Assembly (NCBI RefSeq): GCF_003315135.1
Contig: NZ_QNRK01000038.1
Coordinates: forward strand, 1 to 64,000
Reading direction: 5' to 3'
DNA: 64,000 bases
Source: Roseiarcus fermentans
GTDB taxonomy: Bacteria; Pseudomonadota; Alphaproteobacteria; Rhizobiales; Beijerinckiaceae
Shown: one piece after another, positions 18,996 to 27,957 of the stretch
How positions within the stretch are numbered: the stretch's first letter is position 1
Layout of the letters: the number at the start of each line of letters is the position of its first letter
Position numbers and translations under genes: made by a program
Notes under the pieces: model-generated
Database searches by the model: none
Seen by the model: the letters and a program-made list of their open reading frames with translations, nothing else
What the model was told of the DNA's origin: nothing

Positions 18996-19879
18996 TAACG
19001 TCTTCCCGAGGATGGCTTCGAGCCGCGGGGCTCGGATGCGGCGCCGAAGGGTGGCGAAGCCGAGCGCTCGGCAGACATTTCGGCAGACATTTCATTGCGA
19101 GAAAGAGAAATGTACACTATAGTGACTTCGATTGAACGCGCATCACTTGCGATGAAGCGCTCGGCTGTCTGACATCCAGAAGCAGAACCTGCGCAGGCTC
19201 GCGCCGGTCGTCCGCCGGCCGAGCGCCGCGCTCAACGCGCGCGGCGATGGGAGGGTCGCCCGTAACTCCCAAGCCGGCAGCGAACAGCGCCGTCATCGCG
19301 AGCGAAGCGAAGCGATCCAGGGCCGCTGGGCCGCTGTCGCGCCCTCTGGTCGTCCCGCCGCCCTTCGTTGCGAGCAGAAGACGGAGCGATTTTTTCCGCA
19401 GGAAGCAAGCGGCGGCATGGATTGCTTCGTCGCTTTGCTCCTCGCAATGACGGGGTTGGGAGTTACGGTCGCCCGGAAAATCCCGCGCAAACTGTTGAAA
19501 ACGCTCAAAACCGGCCGACATCGGGGGGCGCGCTCCGTCGAGCCCCCAGTTCCTTCGGGAGGGTTCGAGGCTCGGACCGCCTTGAAGCGCGTCACCACGG
19601 GAGCGGAGCCGGCTCGCCCGCGACACCCCGGCGGTCGCAGACAGCGGAGGCGGTTCCGGATTCGCCGCTGCGATCACACGGAAACCGTATGAGATGCGAA
19701 GGGCGCACGGGTGTCGAAGCGGCGCTGCGCGCGCCCGGCCGCCGGGCTCGACGTGACCGCCCTCGAAATCGAGGAGGTTTCTGTGTAGGCATTGGCGGCG
19801 TTGCGGATCCCGCGCCCGCGCCAGGCGCCGAGGGCGCCTTCGGACGCGCGGTCGAGTCAGTGACAATGTCGGGAATCGC
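18996..19879. other. repeat island between the giant gene and kpsT
   Basis: Non-coding. About 19008-19255 resembles 5119-5390 from the first island, both containing the string gctgtctgacatcc. Next come MITE copy 2 (19262-19466) and a tail (19467-about 19690) that shares cgcaaactgttgaa and aaaccggccgacatcgggg with 5917-6041. Positions about 19690-19879 form the kpsT leader; nothing else is recognised there. Confidence 0.65.
19262..19466. mobile_element. MITE-like element, copy 2
   Basis: A 205-bp element with perfect 11-bp ends GTAACTCCCAA / TTGGGAGTTAC. It is flanked by a perfect 8-bp direct repeat ggtcgccc at 19254-19261 and 19467-19474. It is almost identical to copy 1 in sequence and length and is non-coding. 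Confidence 0.78.
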
Positions 19880-20533
19880 ATGATTCGCCTTGACGGGGTG
19901 TTCAAGTTCTATCGCACGGATCGGCACACGAAAATCGTGCTCGACCACGTGACCGCGGACTTTCAGAGCGGGCGTTCGTACGGGCTGCTCGGCGTCAACG
20001 GCGCCGGCAAGTCGACGACCCTGAGATTGATTTCCGGCGTGGAGCTGCCTAATTCCGGGCGCATTCGTCGGACTGTGAGAGTGTCCTGGCCGCTGGGCTT
20101 CGCCAACGGGTTCCATCCGCTCATGAGCGGGCGCGAGAACGTCAAGTTCGTCGCGCGCGCCTATGGCGAAGACGTTCGCAAAGTCCTCCTGTTCGTCGAG
20201 GATTTTTCGGAGTTGGGCGACTATATCGACGCTCCGGTCCGCACCTACTCTTCGGGGATGATGGCGCGGCTCGCTTTCGGGTTGTCGATGGCGATCGAGT
20301 TCGAGTGCTATCTCATCGACGAGATCACGGCGGTCGGAGACGCGCGGTTTCAGGCCCGGTGCGCGGCGGCGTTCGAAAAGCGCCGGGCGAATTCGGACCT
20401 CATCGTCGTGTCGCATTCCATGCAGACGATCCGGGACTACTGCGACAAGGGGGCGGTTCTGGTCGACGGCCAGTTGATCATGTTCGACTCGGTGGATCGG
20501 GCGGTCGAGTTGTACAATCGGCTCAACCGCTGA
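19880..20533 (+). CDS. kpsT: capsular polysaccharide ABC transporter ATP-binding protein (KpsT type)
   Basis: Cytoplasmic ATPase of an ABC-2 polysaccharide exporter, 217 aa, the usual length of KpsT/CtrD/BexA. Walker A is GVNGAGKST (residues 38-46), the signature is YSSGMMARLAFGLS and Walker B is CYLIDEITAVGD. The first residues (MIRLDGVFKFYRT) match the family start. It leads a five-gene set with two KpsE-like proteins, an unknown protein and KpsM, with a gap of only 18 bp to the next gene. Together with KpsM it should energise export of a capsule-type polysaccharide. Confidence 0.93.
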   Translation: MIRLDGVFKFYRTDRHTKIVLDHVTADFQSGRSYGLLGVNGAGKSTTLRLISGVELPNSGRIRRTVRVSWPLGFANGFHPLMSGRENVKFVARAYGEDVRKVLLFVEDFSELGDYIDAPVRTYSSGMMARLAFGLSMAIEFECYLIDEITAVGDARFQARCAAAFEKRRANSDLIVVSHSMQTIRDYCDKGAVLVDGQLIMFDSVDRAVELYNRLNR

Positions 20534-20551
20534 GGGCGCTTGCGAGGGGAT

Positions 20552-21808
20552 ATGCCGATCGATCAGGACGAAAGGACGACCGCCGGCGCCCTGGAACGGG
20601 CGCGGGTGATGTCTCAGGCGCTCGCCGACGCCGCGCGCCGCGCCCGCTTTTCCACGCGCAGCCGCCGCGCGCTCGCTTCCGGCGGGTTTCAGGCCCGCCG
20701 CGGCGCGCGCGCGATGCGAATGTTCCGCATCGCCACGTTCGCGCTCGTCGTGTTGGTCCCGAGCATCGGGGCTGCGGCCTATTACGCCTTCATCGCGTCG
20801 AACCAGTATGTCGCCGAGGCGCAGTTCACCGTCATGGGCGGCGAGGTCCCGGCCCCCGACGCGATCGCCTCCATGACCGGCATACCCGCGGCGGCGATCA
20901 TTCAGGACACCCAGATCGTCACCAACTTCATCGAGAGCCGCGCGGCGGTCGAGAAGCTCGAGGCGAGCGTGGGCCTGCGCCAGCTCTATTCGGGCGGCGA
21001 CATCGACTATCTGGCGCGCTTCGACCCGTCGAAGCCGGTGGAGAAGCTGGTGTCTTACTGGCGGCGCATGGCGGACGCGTCCATTATCATGCCGGCCGGT
21101 ATTGTGGATCTCAAGGTGCGCGCCTTCACCCCCGAGGACGCCCGCGCCATCGCCGACAGCGTCCTCGATCTCAGCGAGCAGCTCATCAACGACCTGAACG
21201 CCCGCATGAACGCCGACGCGGTCAGGGACGCCGAGCAGGAGCTGCAGCGCACCGCGGAGCGTCTCGCGGCCGCGCGGGCGGCGCTGGAAAAGGCGCGCAA
21301 CGACCAGGGGGTGATCGACGCGGTCAAGCAGGCCGACGCGATCAACAAGCTCGCCACGGACCTGCGCGGCCAGCTCGCCCGCATGCAGCAGGAATACGAC
21401 GCGCAGCTTCACGCGGTGCTGTCCACCGCGCCGCAGATGCGGACGCTGAAGGCGCGCATCGAGGCGGGCCAGGCGCAGATCGCCGAACTCGAGGCGAGGC
21501 TCACGGCCGCCGATCCCGCGGAATCGAGCCAAACGCTTTCCAACTCGATGACCCGGTTCGCCCAGCTCGACCTCGAGCATCAGATCGCGGAGCGCCTCTA
21601 CTCGGGCGCGGCGGCCTCGCTCGAGCTCGCCAGGCTCACGGGCGAGCACAAGCTCATGTACCTGAACACGTTCGTGAGGCCGGTCGCCCCCCAGGAGCCT
21701 CGCTACCCGAAACGGATTCTCTATACGGCCGCGGTCGTGGTAGGGTCGCTGGCCGCGTGGGGCGCGCTCGTCGGCGGCGTGGCGGTGGCGCGAAACCATA
21801 TGGCGTGA
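20552..21808 (+). CDS. kpsE: capsule polysaccharide export inner-membrane protein (KpsE/CtrB family), first copy
   Basis: A 418-aa Wzz-like polysaccharide co-polymerase/export protein. It has a short cytoplasmic N-terminus, a first membrane span at about residues 55-80 (FALVVLVPSIGAAAYYAFIA), a large periplasmic domain with long coiled-coil helices (about 200-340), a PKRILYTAA motif and a second span at the C-terminus. That is the KpsE/BexC/CtrB topology. The ATG at 20552 follows GCGAGGGGAT; a TTG four codons upstream is possible. The stop overlaps a GTG of the next frame by 4 bp. It is predicted to link the KpsMT exporter to an outer-membrane channel. Confidence 0.9.
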   Translation: MPIDQDERTTAGALERARVMSQALADAARRARFSTRSRRALASGGFQARRGARAMRMFRIATFALVVLVPSIGAAAYYAFIASNQYVAEAQFTVMGGEVPAPDAIASMTGIPAAAIIQDTQIVTNFIESRAAVEKLEASVGLRQLYSGGDIDYLARFDPSKPVEKLVSYWRRMADASIIMPAGIVDLKVRAFTPEDARAIADSVLDLSEQLINDLNARMNADAVRDAEQELQRTAERLAAARAALEKARNDQGVIDAVKQADAINKLATDLRGQLARMQQEYDAQLHAVLSTAPQMRTLKARIEAGQAQIAELEARLTAADPAESSQTLSNSMTRFAQLDLEHQIAERLYSGAAASLELARLTGEHKLMYLNTFVRPVAPQEPRYPKRILYTAAVVVGSLAAWGALVGGVAVARNHMA

Positions 21809-21825
21809 GGCGTCTGGCGCTGGCG

Positions 21826-22884
21826 ATGTTGTTCAATATCGAGCAGGACTCCGGCGATCGGGTGGTCGGCTACTGTGTGCCGGACGGCTTCGAGTCGACC
21901 CCGAGCCTGGCCGTCGAGGCTGACGGGAAAACGATCGCGCGGTTCGAAGCCGGCGAACTCAGGCAATCCCTGGTCGACGGCGGCCGGCACCAGACCGGCC
22001 GGTGCGGTTTCACGATCACCGAGGCCGAGGTTCCGGGCCTCGCCGGAATCGAGGATCTGACGATCATCGACGAAGAGACCGGCATTCTGGTCTATCGTCG
22101 GGCGCGGCCCGGCTTCCTGCAGCGCAAGGTGGTGCGCCTCGAAACCCACCTGTTTCCGCTTTGGCGGCTCGACGACGCGGTGAGCCCGCGCTTCCAGCAT
22201 TTCCTCCGCGGCGCCGAGGCGCACGGCCGCGAGACGGTGACGCAATTGCTGTTGCTCAACGACGTCGGGTCGAGCTATCTGAGCGGTCGCATATTGTACA
22301 AGAACTACGCCTATTTCATCGACAACGGCTTTGACGTCTGCATGTTCGTCCAGGACCCGCATACGGAGTTCGCCGAGCGGCTGCTGATCCTCGGCCGGGT
22401 CCGCAAGGCGGGCCTGCCGGTGCTGGGGCCGCGCGACACCATGGTCTACGAGCCGGCGATCGACTTCGCCGAAAGCCTGCCGTTCGACAGCGACCGCGGG
22501 CTGAAGCGCGCCCTGCGCTCGATGCCGGGCGAGGTCGCCCAGCGTCTCGCCAATCCGCTCACCCGGCTGATGACGGCGGCGACGCCGGACGAGATGCCGG
22601 CCGGGGCGGCGGTCGCCTCCGCCCTCGACGCCTTCGCCTCGTTCGCCGCGATCGGGCTCAGGACCGAGCCGGACGCGGCGCTCGCCGGATTCTCGGCGCT
22701 GACCGGCGTCGCGAGCGAGGCTCTGCCCCGCCTGCCGCATGCGAAGGCGGCCCAGTCGTTCGGCCGGATGCTGGCCGAGACGCGCGCGATCGACTCGCTG
22801 ATCGAGACCGACTGCGAGCTGTTCCACCATCTGAACGAGGCCGCCCGCCGCGCATCCGCCTCCGTCGCCGCGGGGTCCGCCTGA
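21826..22884 (+). CDS. unknown protein of the capsule export operon
   Basis: A 352-aa soluble-looking protein, not confidently assigned to a family. Two starts are possible: GTG 21805, overlapping the previous stop by 4 bp, or ATG 21826 (MLFNIEQDSG); the ATG is chosen, with modest confidence. The N-terminal third is beta-rich (VVGYCVPDGFESTPSLAVEA, RFEAGELRQSLVDGG). The central part contains TVTQLLLLNDVGSSYLSGRI and YFIDNGFDVCMFVQDPHTEF, which could be a catalytic or nucleotide-sugar-binding segment. The C-terminus is Ala-rich and helical. Its start and end are coupled to the two KpsE-like genes, so it should work in polysaccharide synthesis or export. Function is not claimed. Confidence 0.82.
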   Translation: MLFNIEQDSGDRVVGYCVPDGFESTPSLAVEADGKTIARFEAGELRQSLVDGGRHQTGRCGFTITEAEVPGLAGIEDLTIIDEETGILVYRRARPGFLQRKVVRLETHLFPLWRLDDAVSPRFQHFLRGAEAHGRETVTQLLLLNDVGSSYLSGRILYKNYAYFIDNGFDVCMFVQDPHTEFAERLLILGRVRKAGLPVLGPRDTMVYEPAIDFAESLPFDSDRGLKRALRSMPGEVAQRLANPLTRLMTAATPDEMPAGAAVASALDAFASFAAIGLRTEPDAALAGFSALTGVASEALPRLPHAKAAQSFGRMLAETRAIDSLIETDCELFHHLNEAARRASASVAAGSA

Positions 22885-24170
22885 TGGAGCTCGAGCCCCC
22901 GCCGGAGCTGAAGGACGTCGCGCCGCTCGCCGAGGCCGCGCCGCCGCGCGGCCGGCTCGAACGCGTCTTCGGCCGGGCGGTGGTCCGCCCCGAGGCCGGC
23001 GGCGTGCGCGACCTTCCCGGGTTGGCGGCGGCGCCGGGCTTTTTCGCCCAGGCGCTGGCCGCCGTCTTCAGCTACAGGTTCAGCTTCGTCGCCCTGGTGC
23101 TCCTGCCGGCCCTCGCGGCCGCAGTCTATCTTGTGGCGCTCGCTTCCGATCAGTACGCCGCCGAGGCGCGCTTCGCGGTCCGGGCGGCGCAGTTCGACAG
23201 CGCCAAGTCGAGCAGCGACGGCCCCAAGACCGCCCTGTCCGCCGGCGGCGGCATCCCGTCAATGGCGAGCCAGGACGCCTACGTCATCGCCTCCTACATC
23301 CGCTCGGCGGCGGTGTTCGCCGACCTGCCGGCGTCGCTCGACCCGCGCGTGATCTACAGCCGCCCGGAGGCGGACTTCTGGGCCCGCCTCCCGGCGAAGG
23401 CGAGCCTCGAGACGCTCGCCGACTACTGGCGCTCGATGGTGACGACCTACGTCGACGGGCCGTCGGGGGTGGTCACCGTGAGCGTGCGCGCCTTCCGCCC
23501 CGACGATGCGCGCGATCTGGCGGCCGCGGTGGTGGCGGCGAGCGAAAAGCTGGTCAACGCCATGAGCGCGCGCGCCCGCCGCGACGCGATGCGCGACGCG
23601 GAGGCGGAGGTGAAACGCACCGAGGCGATGGTGTCGGAATCGCTCGCCGACGAGCGCGCCTATCGCAACCGCTCGGGCTGGACCGACCCGGCCGCCCAGG
23701 CGACCGCGGTCTCGACCCTGCTCATGCAGGCGATGGCGGAGCGGATCCGCCTGCAGAACGACTATTTCGTCGATTCGCGCGCCATGTCGCCCGAGGCCCC
23801 GACGCTGGTCACGCTGAAGTCGCACATCGACGCGCTCGACGGTCAGATCGCCAGGCTCAAGGACCAGCTCACCAGCGCCGCCGGCGACAAGGGCGCCGTT
23901 TCCGCCTCGATCGCCGAGTTCGAGACGCTGGAGATCAAGCGGATCTTTGCGGAAAAGCTCTATACGCTCTCGCAGGAGGCGCTCGAGCGCGCCCGCCAGC
24001 GCGCCGAACGCCAGATGGTCTACATCTCCGTCTTCGCCCCGCCGCTGACGCCGGAGGAAGCGCGATATCCGGAGCGGCTGAGTCTGAGCGCCATCATTTT
24101 CATCAGCCTGCTCGCGGTGTGGGGGATCGGCGCGATGACGGTCGCGACCGTCGCGGACCATACGATCTGA
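22884..24170 (+). CDS. kpsE: capsule polysaccharide export inner-membrane protein (KpsE/CtrB family), second copy
   Basis: A 428-aa paralogue of the protein at 20552. It has a cytoplasmic Pro-rich N-terminus, a span at about residues 65-90 (FVALVLLPALAAAVYLVALA), a periplasmic domain with KVLE-like and coiled-coil stretches (about 215-370), PERLSLSAIIFISLLAVWGI near the end and a final span. The ATG overlaps the preceding TGA by one base (TGATG). The two paralogues share landmark positions but differ widely in sequence, so they may form a hetero-oligomer or serve different partners. A 157-bp gap separates it from kpsM. Confidence 0.88.
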   Translation: MELEPPPELKDVAPLAEAAPPRGRLERVFGRAVVRPEAGGVRDLPGLAAAPGFFAQALAAVFSYRFSFVALVLLPALAAAVYLVALASDQYAAEARFAVRAAQFDSAKSSSDGPKTALSAGGGIPSMASQDAYVIASYIRSAAVFADLPASLDPRVIYSRPEADFWARLPAKASLETLADYWRSMVTTYVDGPSGVVTVSVRAFRPDDARDLAAAVVAASEKLVNAMSARARRDAMRDAEAEVKRTEAMVSESLADERAYRNRSGWTDPAAQATAVSTLLMQAMAERIRLQNDYFVDSRAMSPEAPTLVTLKSHIDALDGQIARLKDQLTSAAGDKGAVSASIAEFETLEIKRIFAEKLYTLSQEALERARQRAERQMVYISVFAPPLTPEEARYPERLSLSAIIFISLLAVWGIGAMTVATVADHTI

Positions 24171-24327
24171 TGCGCCGCGCGCGCTACCCGGTCCCTCGAC
24201 GCGCTCTTCACGGGCGGTTCCATCCGTGCGAGGGCTCGAACCGGCCCGACAGGGTTCGCGCCGCGTCGTTCGTATTCGCAAGGCCCACATCCGTGATTGC
24301 CGATGATCCCGCCAGCGTGCCGACTGC

Positions 24328-25134
24328 ATGAGCGCCCTGCCTGCGGAACGCGTACCCGGGCTGCGCCAACTGCTGGCCGCGCAGGGCGCCGTCCTCTACG
24401 CTTTGATGCTGCGCGACATCCGGACGCGGTTTTTCGGCACCGCGCTCGGGTTCCTCGTGACCATCGCCTGGCCGCTGTCTCACCTCGGGGCGATTATCCT
24501 GATCAACGCCGGTCTCGGCCGCGCAGCGCCTTACGGCCAGTCGAGCGCGCTCTGGTTCGCCACCGGAACCGTGCCGTTCATCGCCTTTTCCTACGTGTCG
24601 CGGTTTTGCGTCTGGGGAATGGTCACCAACAAGCCGATGCTCGCCTATCCGATTGTTCGGGTGACGGATATCCTGTTTTCCCGCATGATATTGGAAATCC
24701 TGAACTCCGTCATTGTCGTCGTGATCCTCGCGGCGGCCTTCTGGTGTTTCGGAATCGATTTCATTCCCGCCAACTTGACGGTAGCGGCGAGCGCATTTCT
24801 CGCGGCGGTGTTGCTCGGAGTCGGCTTCGGCATCTTCAATTCTATAATCGCGGCATTCATGCCGATGTGGTTTACCGTCTACAGCCTGTCGATGATTGTA
24901 TTTTGGATCGCATCGGGAATTCTTTTCGTCCCAGACGCCTTGCCAGATCAAGCGGTCTACTGGTTGTCCTACAATCCCGTTCTTCAATGCGTGGAGTGGA
25001 TGAGATCGGCGTACTACGATGATTACGGCGCCCATGTCCTCGACAAGCAGTACACGCTGGTTTGGGCAGCCGGCAGCATTCTCGCGGGACTCGCTTTGGA
25101 GAGGGTCGTGAGAGGCAAGATATTGTCAGGTTGA
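24328..25134 (+). CDS. kpsM: capsular polysaccharide ABC transporter permease (KpsM type)
   Basis: Integral membrane subunit of the ABC-2 exporter, 268 aa with about six predicted spans. The N-terminal amphipathic start LYALMLRDIRTRFFGTALGF is typical of KpsM/CtrC/BexB, as is the C-terminal YNPVLQCVEWMRSAYY. It partners the ATPase encoded at 19880. G+C content drops clearly in the second half (from about 24640), which continues into the next gene; this may reflect transfer or just a membrane-protein composition effect. A terminator-like hairpin follows. Confidence 0.92.
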   Translation: MSALPAERVPGLRQLLAAQGAVLYALMLRDIRTRFFGTALGFLVTIAWPLSHLGAIILINAGLGRAAPYGQSSALWFATGTVPFIAFSYVSRFCVWGMVTNKPMLAYPIVRVTDILFSRMILEILNSVIVVVILAAAFWCFGIDFIPANLTVAASAFLAAVLLGVGFGIFNSIIAAFMPMWFTVYSLSMIVFWIASGILFVPDALPDQAVYWLSYNPVLQCVEWMRSAYYDDYGAHVLDKQYTLVWAAGSILAGLALERVVRGKILSG

Positions 25135-25157
25135 GAGCATCACGCCTCAAAATGCGC

Positions 25158-25181
25158 GCCCGCAATGAGAAAGCGGGCTTT
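25158..25181 (+). terminator. probable terminator after kpsM
   Basis: GCCCGC (25158-25163) pairs with GCGGGC (25173-25178) across a 9-nt loop and is followed by TTT. It lies 24 bp after the kpsM stop. The stem is short, so strength is uncertain. Confidence 0.45.
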
Positions 25182-25349
25182 CAACCATAAGCTGCCCTCC
25201 TGCCACAATTGTTCACAAAGCTGCGTAGACGTTCCAACTCCGAGAGCGGAACAATCGAGAGTCCCGCGCGGAGTGGAAAGTACTACGAGCCACTGCATTG
25301 ATAATGCTGAGATTGATTGAATCATGGTGGTTTGACCCGATGTCGTCCA

Positions 25350-26327
25350 CTACGATGTCACCTCGTCCACAGCGGCCCGGGGCAGCACCCAGTGGCGGCC
25401 CATCCTCTCTTCACTGTGACCCGTGGCGAAGAAGTGGTGTCGGCCCGATTGGACATGTCCGAGTTTCACGGCGTTCGCCACGTCGGGATTGGAATCCAAG
25501 TACACTTGTTCGTCGAAATTGTCGAAAGTGAAGGACCTCCCGCCGAGCAGCGCGGGCCGAACCGGCGCGCGCGCTTCCGCAGGCCAGGACATGCGCTTGA
25601 CGGCGTCGTAAAGACGGTAATCGTGCCGGTGGCGATGGGCGAGAAATTCCCGCACCTGCGGACTGTCGAATATCGCTGTGTCGATGTAGCGACGGGCGAC
25701 GTTTTCCCGCAATTGCTCACAGCCTTCCGGCAATTCCGCAAAACCGAACGCCGAATAGAGCTTCCCGACCGTGTCTTCCGTCGCCACGCAGGCATAACAC
25801 TCGAGCCTGCGCCGAACCTCCTGATCGGTAAGGCTTTCGAAATCGTCGCCGAGCAACAATCGAGATTGCATGTTGAGATGCTGCCCAAAAAGATTGACGA
25901 GGAGATTTAGCACCGACGCCGGATTGGAAAAATCCGTCGACATGACAATCATATCGGTGACCTGCTCGTTATGCGAATGTTGATCGTAGTAATTTTTGCG
26001 ATGATATCTTTCAAAGCTGAAGTTAAGCTGCGACGCGAGTTGCGCGGTTGGCTCGCGAACACTGGAAAAAAATTCCACAGGCCGTCCAACCCATGTCAGC
26101 CGACTTGACAAAACTTCGATTGGGAGGTGACCGGCAATCCAGTCCGAGCTACGAGCAAGATCAAGAAAAGCGCTCTTGTCGTGTATGACCTGCTCGACAT
26201 AGGCGTGTCCGCGAGGCGTACAAAGCCCAAGGACTTTCTTGATTGCGCTGCCGGCAGTCTTGGGCACATGGACATAGACAATCAATGGATTCGCATCGAC
26301 GTCGGTAACGGCGTTCTCGGACCACAT
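25350..26327 (-). CDS. sulfotransferase-family protein with one C-terminal NPDV repeat
   Basis: A predicted carbohydrate sulfotransferase of the Sulfotransfer_2-like class, using PAPS as donor. The 5'-phosphosulfate loop is VHVPKTAGSAIKK (residues about 20-32), followed by a helical core. The last 60 residues contain DEQVYLDSNPDVANAVKLGH and a GRHHFF...GHSEE tail, one copy of the short repeat that recurs in the proteins at 29836 and 32006. The start is uncertain: ATG 26327 (325 aa) is chosen over a GTG at 26348. G+C content is lower than in most of the window. It converges with kpsM and probably sulfates the exported polysaccharide; the acceptor is unknown. Confidence 0.78.
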   Translation of the reverse strand: MWSENAVTDVDANPLIVYVHVPKTAGSAIKKVLGLCTPRGHAYVEQVIHDKSAFLDLARSSDWIAGHLPIEVLSSRLTWVGRPVEFFSSVREPTAQLASQLNFSFERYHRKNYYDQHSHNEQVTDMIVMSTDFSNPASVLNLLVNLFGQHLNMQSRLLLGDDFESLTDQEVRRRLECYACVATEDTVGKLYSAFGFAELPEGCEQLRENVARRYIDTAIFDSPQVREFLAHRHRHDYRLYDAVKRMSWPAEARAPVRPALLGGRSFTFDNFDEQVYLDSNPDVANAVKLGHVQSGRHHFFATGHSEERMGRHWVLPRAAVDEVTS

Positions 26328-26622
26328 CTCAGACCCAGTCTCGTACACTGATCACAAGCACCGAGGTAAAGACATTTTCCCGCGGTGGCAAGGGACAGTC
26401 ATCCGAATGTCACGCGCCCCCCGCTGGCCGTCTCGCCCGCGCGGGCGCTCGCGCTCGTGTCCCGGCGCGCCCTCGACCGTCGATCGGAACCGGGCAGCGG
26501 GTCACACTATCGCCTGAAATCTGGCCGCAATGGCGCGTCAGGCGCCGTCAGAACCCAAGAGCGGTCGACGGCGTGGCGCGATGCGCAAATCCATGAGGCG
26601 CGACCGCTGGGAGGCAGTCCCG

Positions 26623-27888
26623 ATGCGCAAATCTCTCCGTCTCTTCGCCGTGATCGCCCTTGCGACCGCATTCGCCGCGGCGTCGCAAGCGGCGCGCTCC
26701 GAGAGCGTTTCCTACAGGAGCGCGCAGGACTTTCAGATCCTCGCCGATGGAAAGACCGACGTGGGCGCGGACCTCGAGCGCGCGATCGCGACGACGGCCC
26801 GGCAGGGTCAGGGTCTGCTGCTCCCTTGCGGGGTCTATCTGGTCAATTCGAGGTCAGTCGCCTTGCCGAGCCACGCCAGACTGAAGGGCTCCGGCGCCTG
26901 TTCGATCATCAGGGAGGGCCCGTCGCTATCGAACACGCAACACGCCGTCCCCGACCCCCATGGCGTGACATGGAAGCTGGTCTTCACCAACGACGACTGG
27001 GATCACGGGAATTCCGACATCTCGATCGCCAATGTCGCCTTCGACATCCGCGCCGCGCCGCGGGGAAAGGGAGTCACCGTCGCAATCATGTTCACCAATG
27101 CGTCCGACGTCAGCCTCGACCAGATCGACATCGAGGGCGGCGCCTCCAAAGGCGCGCGATCGGATGACGGAATCGCTTTCGTCAATTCGAACCATTACCG
27201 GGTCGCCAACAGCCGTGTCACGGATATCGTCAACGCGTGCTATGACAACTGGGGCAATAGTCATGATTTCGTGATCGACCACAATACTTGCGACGGCGCG
27301 TCGAACCCGTGGCCCGTGGGCATATTGATCACAGGCATGAATACCGATCTGACGCCGGCCGTGATCGAGAATGCGAACGTTACGAACAACACCATCAAGA
27401 ATGTCGGCGCGACCGGCATTTGGGTGGAAGGGGGATGGAACCAGAAAAAGGGAGCGGACGCGACCTACGGCATCGTCAGGAACGCCCGGATCGTCGGCAA
27501 TCTTGTCGAGGGCGTGACTCGGTTTCACGGAATCCGCGTCTCCGACGCCGACAACATAACGATCTCCGGGAATATGGTCAGCGGCGTGGCGGCGGCCGGT
27601 TTCGTTTCCGTAACCGAGTACCAGGGAACACAGTCCAATCTGACCGTCACCGACAACAGGTTTTCCGACTGCAACCAGCAAGGCGGCATGTACCCTTGCG
27701 TACAATTTGAAAAAACGACGCACGGGGCGCTCTTCGAAGGCAACCGCATCGGCGGCGCCTCGTACCCCTATGGAGTGGTGGTCAATCCAGGGTCCAGCAA
27801 CGTCAGAATTCTAGGAAATTCGATCGAAAAGGGGTCCCGAGGCACGGTCGGCGACGCGGGGACGAACGATGAAGTTTCGAACCCTTGA
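26623..27888 (+). CDS. secreted right-handed parallel beta-helix protein (pectate-lyase-like fold)
   Basis: A 421-aa exported protein. GGGAGG lies 8 nt before the ATG at 26623, and the product starts with a good signal peptide (MRKSLRLFAVIALATAFAAA, cleavage near ARS). Mature residues from about 40 begin with SAQDFQILADGKTDVGADLE, the usual opening of pectate-lyase/GH28-like beta-helix enzymes, and NxxIxxNxV-type coils follow to the end. No diagnostic catalytic triad can be assigned. In this neighbourhood it could be a lyase, epimerase or hydrolase acting on the exported polysaccharide, but it could also be a phage-tailspike-like or purely structural protein. Confidence 0.8.
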   Translation: MRKSLRLFAVIALATAFAAASQAARSESVSYRSAQDFQILADGKTDVGADLERAIATTARQGQGLLLPCGVYLVNSRSVALPSHARLKGSGACSIIREGPSLSNTQHAVPDPHGVTWKLVFTNDDWDHGNSDISIANVAFDIRAAPRGKGVTVAIMFTNASDVSLDQIDIEGGASKGARSDDGIAFVNSNHYRVANSRVTDIVNACYDNWGNSHDFVIDHNTCDGASNPWPVGILITGMNTDLTPAVIENANVTNNTIKNVGATGIWVEGGWNQKKGADATYGIVRNARIVGNLVEGVTRFHGIRVSDADNITISGNMVSGVAAAGFVSVTEYQGTQSNLTVTDNRFSDCNQQGGMYPCVQFEKTTHGALFEGNRIGGASYPYGVVVNPGSSNVRILGNSIEKGSRGTVGDAGTNDEVSNP

Positions 27889-27957
27889 GTGTCCCGCCCT
27901 GCGAGAATGCCCCTATTGCTCGGCGACCTCCGCCCGCCAGTCCACCTCGCGGCTTCT

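Noticed and set aside
20305-22884. 859-codon frame covering kpsE and the following unknown gene
   Set aside because: Its first 500 codons are an out-of-frame shadow of the KpsE-like gene; only the part after about 21805 is protein-like.
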